Shown here in pieces: positions 24,666-36,340 of a DNA stretch of 64,000 bases. Under the pieces are notes generated by a model. That model was not told where the DNA came from, did not search any database, and worked only from the letters and a program-made list of their open reading frames with translations. Origin of the DNA: Dugong dugon. Lineage: Eukaryota > Chordata > Mammalia > Sirenia > Dugongidae. The DNA lies in NCBI GenBank assembly GCA_030035585.1, contig CM057474.1:6122001-6186000 (forward strand), written 5' to 3'. Both the position numbers and the translations under genes were made by a program. How positions within the stretch are numbered: position 1 is the first letter of the stretch; each line of letters begins with the position of its first letter.

Positions 24666-24843
24666 TATAGCTAATATTTATCTCTTGCTTACTGTGTGCC
24701 AGAAGTGTTCTCAGGAGACATTAGAGAACTATGCCATTTAGTCCACATTCTAATCATATAAAGAGAAATCTCCATTTAAAAAATGAGAATCTGAGGCTTA
24801 TCGAAATTAAGTGAGTTTCCCAAGTCCTCCAGCTATAAAATGG
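24666..24843 (-). mobile_element. Antisense MIR, proximal part
   Basis: The text 'tgcttactgtgtgccagaag' through 'gagaatctgaggcttatcg' and 'cctccagctataaaatgg' is antisense MIR. It resumes at about 25263 after the LTR. Confidence 0.65.
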
Positions 24844-25262
24844 TTGTCTTAATTTTCTAGGGTTACCATAACAAAACATCACAACTCAGTGGTTTTAAAG
24901 AACAGAAATTTATTTTCTCACCATTCAGAAGGCTAAAAACCTCAGTTCAGGGCATCAAAAGTCCTTCTTTGTCTCTTCCAGCTTCTAGTAGCTATTGGCA
25001 ATCCCTGGTATTCCTTAGTGTTGTTTCCATTGTCACATGACATCTGTCTTTGCCCACTGTGTGTCTCTCTGTGTCTATTCTGCTCTTTTTATAAGACACA
25101 ACTTGGAAGGTATTAGGTTTAGGACCCACACTACTCAGTAAGACCTAATTTGCATAATAGAAGAAAAACCTTATTTCAAACCAGGGTCATACTCACAGGT
25201 ACAGGGGTTAGGACTACAACATATCTTTGGGGGTAGGGAGAAAAACAATTCAACCCATTACA
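24844..25262 (-). mobile_element. MLT1-type solo LTR, antisense, inserted in MIR
   Basis: It opens with tgtcttaattttctagggtt and closes with caattcaacccattaca, the two ends of an MLT1-like (ERVL-MaLR) LTR in antisense. The flanks aatgg and aatga may be a 5-bp target duplication with one change. MIR sequence lies on both sides. Confidence 0.75.
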
Positions 25263-25340
25263 ATGACAAGTCAACACTTAGGCTCTCTACTTACAGGCTC
25301 CATGCTCTTAACCACGGTACTCTGTGGCCTCCCAGGAACA
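25263..25340 (-). mobile_element. Antisense MIR, distal part
   Basis: The MIR interrupted at 24843 resumes here ('gctccatgctcttaaccacg'), reaching its tRNA-related end. Confidence 0.5.
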
Positions 25341-25449
25341 AGTTGAGACATATTGAAGGACTTGTACTTTATCTTCAGTGCATTTGACAACCACTGAGGA
25401 GTTGGAGACCTTGAATTTTAGCAAATTAAAAAAAAAAAAAGTAAAAGAT

Positions 25450-25950
25450 TGGAGAGGTATGATTTTACAGTGAGGGAGAACATCCAAGAGCTTATTTTAG
25501 TATTCTAGGGAAAGGCAGAAGTATAAATAAGATAGTGGCAGAAGGATGGAGAGAATTGGAAATTTTGAAATGATATTAAGGAGATAAGAGGCAGAATCAA
25601 AAGGACTTGTTAAAGGCAAATGTTCAGGGTGATAAGTTGGAGTGGCTAAATTCTTGGTTTCTAGTTGATAGTGCCGTTCATTAGGATAGTGATAACTCAA
25701 ATTTTATGTTCTTTTGAAGGCCTTCTCTGTGCTCTCTCCTTCCACACTCATCCTCCACTGTGTAATGGAGAAGTAGGTGCCTGTTCTCTGGGTTTTCATA
25801 GCACGCTGAGGACACCACTATCCCCACCAGTCATCATACCATGGTCTTCCCCACTTGACTCAGGGTTCTTTGAGATTACCTTTTACACTGATATCTACAG
25901 AATCTAATAGAGTCAGGAGTTTTCTTCAAATATTTGTTGAATGTGTACAA
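25450..25950. mobile_element. L2-like remnants in both orientations
   Basis: 25450-25640 resembles antisense L2 internal text. 25850-25950 ('tcaaatatttgttgaatgtg') resembles a plus-strand L2 3' end. Both are diverged. Confidence 0.35.
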
Positions 25951-26120
25951 TGAAACATATAAATGGTAGAGAAGTATAGGGGGGTTAAGAGATATTGAGA
26001 TAGCATTTAGGTCATATCTGCTACCTTAGTCAGATAAAAAGGAAAGGAAGTAGAAATATAGGAGTCAGTTTCATCTATTCTTTCTCATAAAGCACAGGGT
26101 TTAGAGATGGAACAGAAAAT

Positions 26121-26205
26121 ATGGATCATGGTTTAAAATATTACAAGATGGGATGTTTTCATGAGAATGAATTGTATCTTACATAATTATTAAGAGAATA
26201 TTCAT
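26121..26205 (+). repeat. Source copy of an 85-bp local duplication
   Basis: This 85-bp stretch recurs at 27380-27464 in the same orientation with four mismatches by my count. At this site it is embedded in ordinary unassigned sequence. At the other it interrupts an RTE, so this is the likely source. Confidence 0.85.
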
Positions 26206-26307
26206 CATCAAGATCCCTCCAATATGTGAAAATTCAGTGGCCAGGGGGGAAAAGGGTTTAGTAAATCCATAAAAAAAATCGTTATGGAAGACATAGGTAA
26301 TGACATG

Positions 26308-26355
26308 ATTTGTTGTTGTGTGCTGTCGAGTCAATTCTGATTCATAGTGACCCTA
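26308..26355 (-). mobile_element. Short RTE/AfroSINE tail fragment
   Basis: It contains 'ttgttgttgtgtgctgtcga' and 'gattcatagtgaccct' only. Confidence 0.6.
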
Positions 26356-27348
26356 AGAGGTTAAAAGTGGAGGAAGAGGCAGGAGAAGTTACAAATGGGA
26401 ACAAGGACTAGACACAGTATGGAAATGCAACGCATGGGTAAGAAGCAGGGAAATTACGTTGGGCACCATAGGGAACAGTAGGAACTCTTCATATGAATCA
26501 TTGTGAATGTGGTGATGCAAGATTCAGCATTGTCTCTCTGCACTAGACATATTCTCTGGACTCAAGACTTCAAGAATTCTTTCTAACCTAGAAGTGGGGC
26601 AGCATCATTAACCAAACTTTCAATTTAGAATTCTGTAGGTGGCTGTGTCTTACTTGGCTTCTCTCATCCACCATCTTTTAACTCTTAACTACCTATATGT
26701 ACCACCTGAATATATATCTATCTAAATCCTGTTCACCTGATTATATATTTATCTCTACTTGCCTTCACAGGTGTGGACTCATTTCTTAGTGATCGTGTAT
26801 CACTTATCCGTATTTTCCTAATATCACACAGTCTTGCACATAAAACACATTTGAAAAGTGTTAGATATGTAACAGAAAAAATGTCATTTTATAGTCACTT
26901 TCTGAGGAACTTGGATCCAGATAACAAATGGGAGAATATTTTATTTGCTGTCCTTTTGTCAACTTGAAGACAATATAAATGATGACAATGGGAATGTAAT
27001 ATATTGGAAGAAGTAAATGAATCCACATTTGAAAAAATGGAAGTCATAAAAATGCCAAGAGAGAAGTGAAGCATGTTGAAGGGAGGGAGATGAGGGGGAG
27101 CGTGTGACCAGAAGAGGAATTGGATGCTGTGGCCCTGACTTGGAAGGAAAACGTAGCAATTTTGAAGTAAAGTTTTGTGCTTCAGTTGTGGAAAGTCCTG
27201 CTAATAACTCCTTTATGAAATCTTTAACATACCCATTTCTCAGAAGGATCTAGTGGAGGTTTGTTTAGAGTGATGGGAAATGAGAAGAATGGTTGAATCC
27301 TGGCCATGGAGGCAAGAAGAGAAACTTCTCAGGTGGTGCAGTGACAGT
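26356..27348. other. No confident feature
   Basis: No recognisable repeat or exon. A 66-codon minus-strand frame at 26959-27159 is purine-rich on the plus strand and not persuasive. Confidence 0.4.
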
Positions 27349-28097
27349 GTTGTTGTTATTAGGTGCCTTCAAGATAGTCATGGGTCATGGTTTAAAATAT
27401 TACAAGATGGGATGTTTTCCTGAGAATGAATTGTATCTTATATAATTATCAAGAGAATATTCATTCCATCAGAACATTTGTGTACAACAGAACAAAACAC
27501 TGCCTGTGTATGTACCATCCTAATGATTGTTTTTATGCTTGAGCCCATTGTTGCAGCCACTGTATCAACCCATCTTGTTGAGGGTCTTCCTCTTTTTCGC
27601 TGACCCTCACCTCTTCCAAGCATGATGTCCTTCTCCAGGGATTGATTCCTCCTGATAACACATCCAAAGTATGTGAGATGAAGTCTCGCCATCCTTGGTT
27701 CTAAGGAGCATTCTGGCTCTACTTCTTCCAAGACAGATTTGTTGGCTCTTTTGGCAGTCCATGGTATATTCAATATTCTTCACCAACACTGTGATTCAAA
27801 GGCATCAATTCTTCTTTGGTCTTCCTTATTCATTGTCCAGTTTTCACATGCATATGAGGTGATTGAAAACACCATGGCTTGGGTCAGGCACACCTTAGTC
27901 CTTAAAGTGACATCTTTGCTTCTGAACACTTTAAAGAAGTCTTTTGCAGCAGATTTGCCCAATGCAATGCATCGTTTGATTTTTTTTACTGCTGTTTCCA
28001 CGGGTGTTGATTGTGGATCCAAGTATAATGACATCCTTGACAACTTCAGTCTTGTCTCTGTTTATCATGAAGTTGTTTATTCGTCCAGTTATGAGGC
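27349..28097 (-). mobile_element. RTE LINE 3' fragment carrying an 85-bp foreign patch
   Basis: The minus strand carries the distal RTE reverse-transcriptase C-terminal region (broken frames at 27438-28043) and the 3' tail. Within the tail, about 25 bases of RTE around the 'actcatagtgacc' block are replaced by 85 bases copied from 26121-26205. The flanks 'gcagtgacag' and 'gcaatagcag' may be a decayed target duplication. Confidence 0.88.
27380..27464 (+). repeat. Inserted copy of the 85-bp local duplication
   Basis: About 95 percent identical by eye to 26121-26205. It sits between 'ttcaagatagtca' and 'gtgtacaacagaac', which are adjacent parts of the RTE tail in other copies. Confidence 0.85.
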
Positions 28098-28477
28098 AAT
28101 AGCAGCGGCAATAGCATTAGAAATATGTAGGTAAGAGGTAGATATGGAGTTAGAACCAGATCTGCTAGGGAGAAAAGCCCGTGGTCACTCGCCACATTTA
28201 AACAAAGACTATACTATGGATGAGAATAAAAGGAAATAGATAGGGGTTTTCTAACTATGGTAATACACCAGTGTAGCCAATGGAAGGTGCCAATCCCGAA
28301 CCATCACGGAGGTAGACCAGAGTCGGGATGAGGCTAAGTGGTGCTAGAGAGAGAGCTATATAGCTCTGGTCCTAACTTTTCCACTCTCTAAGAGTCAGTG
28401 TACTCAAAATAGAAAATGTGAGATATTAAATATGATAACATATGTGAAAATGCAAAATATAGGTGCTTGGAACATTA

Positions 28478-28681
28478 AACAAAGCAAAAACACAGTTGCT
28501 ATAGAGTAAATTCCGACTCATGGTGACCTCATGTGTTTCAGAGTAGAACTGTGCTCCATAGGGTTCTCCCTATGGGTCTCCATGGCTGTGATCTTTTGGA
28601 AGCAGATCCCTAGTCCAGGCCTTTCTTCCAACCTTTAGGTTAATAACCCAGTGTTCAACCATCTGCACCACCCAGGGATTT
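28478..28681 (-). mobile_element. AfroSINE variant, antisense
   Basis: It shows 'agtaaattccgactcatgg', then 'gaactgtgctccatagggtt', a small internal duplication around 'ctccctatgggtctcc', and ends at caccacccaggga. Confidence 0.82.
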
Positions 28682-28920
28682 CTAGCAGATAGTCAAATAA
28701 TGTTTATTTTAATCCCAAAACTTCAACTGTTCAGAAAGCTGCTGAAACAAAATATGTATTTTTTCAGGTTTAAACAGCGAGAAGGTAGAGGGAGTGCTGG
28801 TATCTACTGTTAACCTAATTTTTTTAAACAGGAAAAAAATTGTATTTTAATATGAGAACAACAGAGACTGTGAGAAGGGCCATGCCACCTTAGAGTTCCT
28901 ATTTGCTAGTGTATGGAATG

Positions 28921-29224
28921 TCTTGGAAGAAGTACAACCAGAATGCTCCTTAGAAGCAAGGATGGCGAGACTATGTCTTACATACTTTGGACATGTTGTC
29001 AGGAAGGATCAGTCCCTGGAGAAAGACATCATGCTTGGTAAAGTACAGGGTCAGAGAAAAAGCGGACAACCCTCAACGAGATGGATTGACACAGTGGCTG
29101 CAACAATGGGCGCAAGCATAACAACGATTGTGAGCATGGTGCAGGACGGGGCAGTGTTTCGTTCTGTGGTGCATAGGGTCGCTTATGAATCAGAACAAAC
29201 ATGATGGTACCTAACAACAACAAC
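28921..29224 (+). mobile_element. RTE LINE 3' fragment with 13-bp target duplication
   Basis: A 5'-truncated RTE with an almost continuous frame over its last about 90 codons (EEVQPECSLEARMARL near the start) and an aacaacaacaac tail. The perfect repeat agtgtatggaatg at 28908-28920 and 29225-29237 fixes the boundaries. The intact-looking frame indicates relative youth, but the catalytic RT domain is absent. Confidence 0.93.
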
Positions 29225-29279
29225 AGTGTATGGAATGATGGTTATAATCAGATTTGTGTCCTAAATATTGTAAAACCTG

Positions 29280-29440
29280 TAAACTCAACCCCGTTGCTGT
29301 TGAGTGGATTCCGACTCATAGTGACCCTATAGGATAGAGTAGAACTGCCCCATAGGGTATCCAAGGAATGGCTGGTGGATTTGAATTGCTGACTTTTTGG
29401 TTAGCTGCCGAGCTCTTAACCACTATGCTACCAGGTCTCC
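29280..29440 (-). mobile_element. AfroSINE, antisense
   Basis: Full-length antisense copy. Flanks 'aatattgtaaaa' (about 29264-29275) and 'aatattttaaaa' (about 29443-29454) are a near-perfect target duplication. Confidence 0.9.
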
Positions 29441-29454
29441 AAAATATTTTAAAA

Positions 29455-31204
29455 GAAAGCTTTAAATCCTTCAAAGGGAGGTAGTTCCTGGGGATAGTCA
29501 TGGTACTAGGTAATAATCATAATCCTATTGCTCTTTGGCAATGTGTTTAAAATTGCCTCCTCTCCCATGTTCTCACTTGTCTCCTAGCTTCCAAAGTGGT
29601 AGAAGGTTCTGCCAGTTCCTTCTAACCTATTTCAATAACACTCTGTAACATTGAGGCTAGAGCTTAAGAAATACACAAAGTACAGTTTTATTTCCCTCCT
29701 ATTTGCCACCACCAAAGGTCGCCTTTGCTGGAACAGTCAGTACTAGCAGCCCCTTCACTGTCAGGGATTGGGGTGCAATCATCAGGCCAGGGCATGTCTG
29801 TACCATTTTAATGGCTCTTTTATCTCTTTCCCCTGGGACTGATAGGATTAGAAAGTAGATTGAACTCTGCAGAACTCATCCTTTCTACACAGTTCCTTCC
29901 AGGAAACTGCTTTATCCTTGTTTCCAGCCAGCCAGGGTTGTATAAGATGATTTGACTTAAGTCATATCATCTCTAAAGCTTACGCCACAACAGATTTGAT
30001 CCTCATGCTTGACCCCCTGAAAGAGACGATAAGTTAAGAAGGCTTGGAGCCTCAGTTGCAACTGATCCTAATGAAAAAGAAAATGGGGAAGATTCATAAA
30101 GAGATAGATATAGCTGCATAGAAACCAATCCAATAAAACACAATTTTAAGAGGATTGATAGAAAACATGGACTGGATGATATTTAGCTAAGGGGGTATAT
30201 TAGAGGGGCACATACCAATATAAGATGCATCAGGGATGCTAGGGACCATAATGAGAAAATGCATGGACAACAGAAAGACTTTTTTTGTTTATTTCTGCTA
30301 TTATATTCAAGGCATCAATAAAAAGATTAAGATGTGGTTATTCATTGAAGACAAAGGTGTAAGGTAAAGAGTTGACAGAGAAAGTAGATCTGCTCAACCA
30401 CTTTTATTTCATTTTCATGCCAAAGGAGATAATTTTTACATGAGTAAGTTTAGAATAGGCACTGATATGAAGTCATGGTTGAGTGAAGATTGTAAGGCAC
30501 TACTTAACAGCCCTTTCAATACAGAAGAACTATAGCTCAGCTACAGGAAAAACTTGCATATGCACTTGAATTTTTCTCAGTGATCTCTGAGGATTTAGGG
30601 AAACTAAAAAGTAAGATGGGAAGGCAGGAAACAAGTATCTGTTATCCCTGTTTTAATTGAGAGAAATCAAAGACTGAAAGGCATAATTCAGTAAGCATGG
30701 CCTTGATACTGAGCAAAATTCTAGAATGGCTTTTCTTCTCCTCCAAGAATATTTAAGATTTAGAACAATAAGATTTACACTGTTTAGAGAAAAATCTAGA
30801 TTTAGATTGTTTAGAGACTTAGAACTCTGCCTGAGTTTATCATATACCATACTCTAAGTGAGCCTCAATATTTTGATAAATTAGATAAGATTCAGGAAAT
30901 ATACAGGTACAGTCTTTGGATTTTAGGAAGGTATCTGGATAAGTTTTGTCCTCTGAAAGTAAATGGAGAGGCGAGTGCTCTGTGATAGATAACAATAATT
31001 AATAAATTTGTTTCCTGTTGAAAAATTTACATAGAATGGGCTAGGTGACAATAGTTTTGAGGATAGGGGATATCTCTTATTATCTTGGTACAGCAGGATG
31101 GAGCACATCTTGGATGCTCAAAAAATGTTAATATCTCACTGAGTGAAGGAATGAATATTGACTAGATCCAGTCAATATTAGTTGGTTTTGAATAAAGACT
31201 GTGC
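29455..31204. other. No confident feature
   Basis: AT-rich and unassigned. 29660-29960 is somewhat less AT-rich but shows no open frame or known repeat. Confidence 0.4.
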
Positions 31205-31668
31205 TAAAAGAAGAGGACTTAAAGCACTTGTTGATGAAGATCAAAGACCACAGCCTTCTGTAGGGATTACATCTCAACATAAAGAAAACAAAAATCCTCA
31301 CAACTGGACCAATATGTAACATCATGATAAACAGAAAATATTGCAGTTGTCAAGGATTTCGTTTTACTTGGATCCACAATCAATGCCCATGGAAACAGCA
31401 GTCAAGAAAGTCAAGAGACTTTGTCTCACGTACTTTGGACACGTTGTCAAAAGGGATCTGCTCCTGGAAATGGACAACATACTTGGTAGAGTGTCAGCAA
31501 AAAAGAGGAAGACCTTCAACAAGATGGATTGGCACAGTAGCTCCAACAATGGGCTGAAACATAGCAGCAATTGTGAGGATGGCACTGGCTTGGGCAGTGT
31601 TGAGTTCTGTTGTATGTAGGGTCTCTATGAGTTGGAATTGACTCAACGGCACCCAACAACAACAACAA
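31205..31668 (+). mobile_element. RTE LINE with internal deletion
   Basis: It starts in the RT region ('gaggacttaaagcacttg'), continues through 'cctcacaactggaccaatat', then at about 31415 skips forward to the distal region ('ctcacgtactttggac') and ends in aacaacaacaacaaaa. The join lies in similar 'aagtcaagagact' text, consistent with microhomology. Confidence 0.85.
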
Positions 31669-31689
31669 AAGAAACATTGAAGGTGGCTT

Positions 31690-33490
31690 CTGGTAAGATT
31701 CCATGGATGCTTTGGCCCAGATGCTTGCTTGCAATAATGAAACTGGTTCCGAAACTACTTTTTATTTAGAAACACACTAATGGTTATTATCAGTTAGACT
31801 GAGATGTTTGTGTCAAATTGTGGGTAATTATATCTATAAGGCACAGAAAATATAAGCTCAGGTCATAGGAAGTAAAAGCTCAATGATTGATATGCTCTTT
31901 TAAAATTTTTGGAATGTGCCTTCATCTTTTGCAGAGCTACGTTGCTTTCATCAGAAAAAGCTGAAAGTCTTAGAGGCATTGTCTCTAGAAATGCAGTTAT
32001 TTTCTGTATGTGATATGATCACTAACTTGAGGTTGCATATTTAATGAGCTCGAAATACTTTAACTTAATATATCTAGTTTCATTTTGCAATGAGCAAGAA
32101 AACTTTGACCTCACAATGAATGGCTCAGAGTTGGCAAGAATTGTGCATGGTAGTTTTGTGATGCAGATTTCAGCTAATGGACCATGTAATTAAGATGACC
32201 AATTGCTAATGCAGTTGGAGAAATTCCAAGAACTCTGATATAAAACCTACCAATTACAGTGCATTTCCCACTACTATCCAAGGGGATTAATAATTCTTTT
32301 CATTCACTTTATTGAAATTCTTCAGCAAATTTAAGAATATTTCAATAGATAATGGAAGAAATAGTATTATATCTACTTGAAGAGCAAAGTACAGGAAATG
32401 AGAGAGGCATAGCTCATCTCTAAGTATCTGTAATAGTTCTAGCTGGTCTTCTTTATGTAATAGTACTTTCATAATTATATTTTATCCCACTGATATTGAG
32501 TGTATATAAATGAATTCACAATATATTGATCTTTTTGTCAAGAATTAATAAATAATCCAAATAGAGATGAAAGGCAGGAGATAACGTACACAGATGAGTC
32601 AATTCTTTTTAGATATACAGTGTCAGTAAGAAATAAAGAAGGTTCTTCATAATTATAGCATTTTCTTACCCCTTATTTTCACTACAAGATTTTCCCTACA
32701 TGCTCAGCAAATGTTTATGGAACAAGATTGAATTGTCAATAACACAGCTGCAGTAAAATTTTATTTTCAAAGCCATATTTCCAGTATTGACCTAAAAACT
32801 AAGTGATTTAAATCATATAATTTATATCATTGAATCTCCAGTACTAAGCATAGTACATAATATTTAATTTGGAGTCAACGTATGTTAATTGGATGAATGC
32901 ATGGATAACTCCTTTACTCTGAAATTAGCTTTAATTGGAAGTTATTTGTTTTTGTAACACTCAATTACTCTAAAAGAAGATTGAAGCAGATGTAGAAAAA
33001 TGTAAACATTTATAATAGCTGGGTGTTCATTCCTTGGCTCTTGTTTCATATTATTCTCTGTGTTTTTCTATGTTTGAAGTATTTAGAAATTAAAAAAAAA
33101 ATTGTCTTATTTCTGTTTTTGGTGTTTTCTTCGTTCTAATGGTTCTATAAAATTTATTAAATAAATATTTTTGTGTTCATACAGTACTAAGTGGTGGGAA
33201 TATATCTGTGTATAAAAACACAGTTTGTTTTTTTCCAAGGTTTTCCTCTGCAAGACACATAGACATGAGCTATGCTAAAATAAACAGATTTTTAAGTGCA
33301 TAGCTGAGTTTTCAAGGAAGTAAAGAATATCTTCAATCATCTACTCTTCCCCCTCAAAAAACAGAAGAATTTAGAAGCTAAAATCAGAATTGCAAGCCAA
33401 CACAAAATCTGGGGCTCACATTGGTGGTAGTGGGGGAAGAGAGGCAAGTGATGCCACAACATGGAATTGTAGGGAATACTAGCTATATAA
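31690..33490. other. Mostly unassigned DNA, possible L1/HAL1 start
   Basis: AT-rich, without clear repeat blocks until about 33360, where A-rich sequence begins to resemble the 5' part of an L1 or HAL1 element. Confidence 0.35.
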
Positions 33491-33636
33491 ACCAAAACAC
33501 CAAACCCATTGCCGTCGAGTCAATTCCAGCTCACAGTGACCCTATAGGACAGAGTAGAACTGCCCCATAGGGTTTCCCAGGAGCAGGTGGATTCGAACTG
33601 CTGACCTTTTGATAAGCAGAATGGGTTTTTGGTGTT
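33491..33636 (-). mobile_element. AfroSINE, truncated, with inverted tail copy
   Basis: The antisense SINE runs from the A-rich end to 'gaccttttgataagcag' and lacks the rest of the head. Instead of the head, 33620-33636 (aatgggtttttggtgtt) is an inverted version of its own tail at 33496-33510. Confidence 0.78.
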
Positions 33637-34007
33637 GGGGGTGGTCAGGAAAACTGGAGGCTGAGAGAGTAAATTGCAGTGGTCTCTGGCTGGGATGTCC
33701 CATTGGCAGGAGAAGCTAAAGCAAATCCTCTCTGGAGGGGATTATCTGTAATGCAGCCAAACATGGGTTTACAGCATGAGTTTAAAAAACAAAACAAAAC
33801 AAATACATGGGGAAGAAAACAGCAAGCAACACACTTAAACCCCAAGGACCTTCAGATATTGAAATCATCAGTTATGGAAGATAAGAAAGACTAAATAAAA
33901 TGCTTAGTGAAATAAAAAAAATCAGTATCTTAAAAAGTAACCAGTCAACAAGAGGATATCAAAAACAACCAAAATAGAGTTTAAAAATAACCAACTGAAA
34001 ATTTGTA

Positions 34008-34345
34008 TTAGGCTAGGCTAGGCTGTAGCAAAAAGTAATCCCAAGGAAAAAAAGTTTCTCACACTGTCTTAAAGCCTGTGGAAGGTCAGGTGACTCTGTA
34101 TGGTAACTGTCCTCCATCTAGCAACTTAGGTATCCAGGCTGCTTGAATCTCATGACTCTGCCATCTCAACATATGGTTATCTTCTTGGTTAAGGCTAAGT
34201 GACAGCTGAAGGGCAGCAGCCGGGATCGTCTGAGATTCTACTCAGAAGTGACTCAAACCAAGTCACAGTCCACTAGGTAGGGTTAGTCTCAATAGGGATG
34301 AGAAATGGGGGGAAGAGGGGTAGGGCACAGAGAATATTTCCTCTA
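34008..34345. mobile_element. Old medium-reiteration repeat, name not assigned
   Basis: The sequence 'ggctaggctaggctgtagca' through 'gactctgccatctcaacata' and 'ccaagtcacagtccactagg' is a pattern I recognise as a widespread mammalian repeat, but I cannot name its family reliably. Confidence 0.4.
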
Positions 34346-34697
34346 CACACTTCTAGAAATGAAAATACAATAATTTAAATCAAAACCTAATGGATGGGAT
34401 AAATATAAGGTACATCAGAAAAGATAAATCATAATATAAAAGTGTATAAGTATGCTAATAATCATAAATATATATTTACAAGTTATCAATGAAAGAAATT
34501 AAATAAACACAGTAGAGAGATGCCAGGATATAGAAACCTTGATAGACAACTCAAGAGGCATACAGAGAAGAGGAAGAGAAGGACTCATTATAATAGCCAC
34601 CAGAGAAAAATGAAAGATCACCTGTATGTTATGACATTAAGCTGACACTGAACTTCTCAACATCAAGGCAAAGGAAAAATAGCTATAAAGTATGTGA

Positions 34698-34734
34698 AAA
34701 ACCAAAACCCATTGCTGCTGAGTGGATCCCAACT
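34698..34734 (-). mobile_element. AfroSINE tail fragment
   Basis: Thirty-seven bases of antisense SINE tail ('aaaacccattgctgctgagt'), strongly truncated. Confidence 0.6.
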
Positions 34735-34989
34735 TGCAAAGAATTGTGTACCTCACTTAACAACCTTCCCAAAAGAGGATGAAACAAAGACATCTTCAAA
34801 CAAATAAAATGCTAGGAAAGCTTACTGTACCGACCAAATCTCATTTATGTGGTTGGAAAAAAGAAGTAGAAATAAATCACTGGACAAAAATAGCACATAA
34901 ACCAATAAATATATTAAAATATTAAGCAAGTGAAACATATGAACTAATAAACATAAAAAATTGCAAACCTCATTTATAACCAGTGAAAC

Positions 34990-35364
34990 ACATATTAAGA
35001 TTACAATTTTACTCCTAACCATTTGACAAAAAACAAGAAATTTAATAAAATCAAGTACTGTTGGAGCAAAGTCACGTTTTCTTCCTACACTTCTGCTGAG
35101 AGTGTGTTTTTGTAAATCTGCTTTGGGAAACAATTTGGCATTGCTTAGTAAATGCTGAAAATGTAAAATTATCTATGAGGTATAAACTTGAGAGAAATTC
35201 TTACACGTGTGCACCAGAAGAAAGAAACACTAACGAGTATATCAGCATTGCTTGTAGAAGCCCAAATCTGGAAACAATCTAAATATCCAAATATCCACTG
35301 GCAGAAGAATGCATAAAGTTATATCTATGCACACACACATACTCATATAATGATATACTATGTA
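34990..35364 (+). mobile_element. L1 3' end, sense
   Basis: Blocks such as 'tttgggaaacaatttggcat', 'gaagcccaaatctggaaaca' and 'aatatccactggcagaagaa' are the sense L1 3' region. A SINE has inserted at its 'atactat' block. Confidence 0.7.
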
Positions 35365-35582
35365 GGAGCCCTGGTGGTGCAGTGGTTAAAGCGCTCGGCT
35401 GCTAACCAAAAGATCGGCAGTTCAGACCCACCAGCTGCTCTGCGGGAGAAAGATGTGGCAGTCTACTTCCACAAAGATTTGCAGCCTTGGGAAGCCTATG
35501 GGGGCAGTTCTACTCTGTCTTATAGGGTCACTATGAGTTGGAATTGACTCAGTGGCAGTAGGTTTGTTTTTTTTGGGTTTTA
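35365..35582 (+). mobile_element. AfroSINE, long variant
   Basis: Full head (ggagccctggtggtgcagtg), the extra 'cttccacaaagatttgcagc' block typical of the long variant, and a T-rich tail. Confidence 0.92.
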
Positions 35583-35589
35583 AGATGCA

Positions 35590-36100
35590 GTGGCTAAAGA
35601 AATAAGAGAAATAGAGAAGAGGACAGTCTTGGAGACAAAAGGAGGGTAGTTTGTAAGATGGAATGATTAACAGTTTCAAATACAGCCAACAATATCAAAT
35701 AATACAAAAACTTAAAGTGAGTCCATTACATTATTGGTTAAAGAGGTCGGCAGTCATTCAGTAGGCAGGTTCATGAAGTAATGGGGAAGACACAAACTTA
35801 TAGCGGGATGAAGGAGAAATGGAAGAGGAAGGAATGGGATGGGAGAAAATGGAATGAGAAAGTATGGTCTGTTTTTCCCAGAAAATTGATTCTGATGGAA
35901 AGAAGAAAGTGGGGCAATAGGTTGAGGAGGATCTTATCATCTGAAGGTTTGACAGAAAGGGGGATTTTGGTTGCATGTATTCGTTTGCATGAAAGTGGGG
36001 ATATTGAGAAGTTGAGGAGGTTTCTACCTTACGGTTACTACATGCTACAAGAATGGGAAGAGAACTTCTGGGGAGGATGGGACGGATAGGGGCATGAGAA
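35590..36100 (-). mobile_element. L2-like remnant, antisense
   Basis: G/A-rich text that resembles internal antisense L2 ('gaggacagtcttggagac', 'gttgaggaggatcttatca'). The long plus-strand frame at 35781-36089 is a by-product of the purine-rich composition. Confidence 0.35.
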
Positions 36101-36340
36101 GAGGGTAAGAGACTGAAATAGCTCTAGTAAGGAATGAACGAAGGACATTAAAATAAACACGCAAACACATGCAACCAAATTCCTTGATTCTTAAATATTG
36201 ATGGTTGACAGTGTTCTGCTGTGAATCCTTTATTTCTTTCCTCTCTTCTCCTTTTCTTTTCTCTTCTCATCCCTGCTAATTCCATCATCGTCCAAGACTA
36301 CAAAATACCTGTAACATTTACTAATGGCTATAATAAAATG

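Larger units (their letters stand above)
33637..34989 (+). mobile_element. L1/HAL1-like ORF1-region remnant (with insertions)
   Basis: A-rich text around 33900-34005 and 34345-34690 has the feel of decayed L1M/HAL1 ORF1 sequence. An unrelated old repeat occupies about 34008-34345 and a SINE fragment 34698-34733. Assignment is from texture and a few blocks only. Confidence 0.35.

Noticed and set aside
27739..28134. 131-codon plus-strand frame
   Set aside because: It is the reverse complement of the RTE coding region and therefore a shadow frame.
35365..35582. tRNA-like sequence at SINE heads
   Set aside because: AfroSINE heads derive from a tRNA but are joined to the SINE body and decayed, so no functional tRNA gene is claimed here or at the other copies.
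35781..36089. 102-codon purine-rich plus-strand frame
   Set aside because: Lys/Arg/Glu/Trp-rich translation reflects purine-rich L2-like DNA. No domain is seen.
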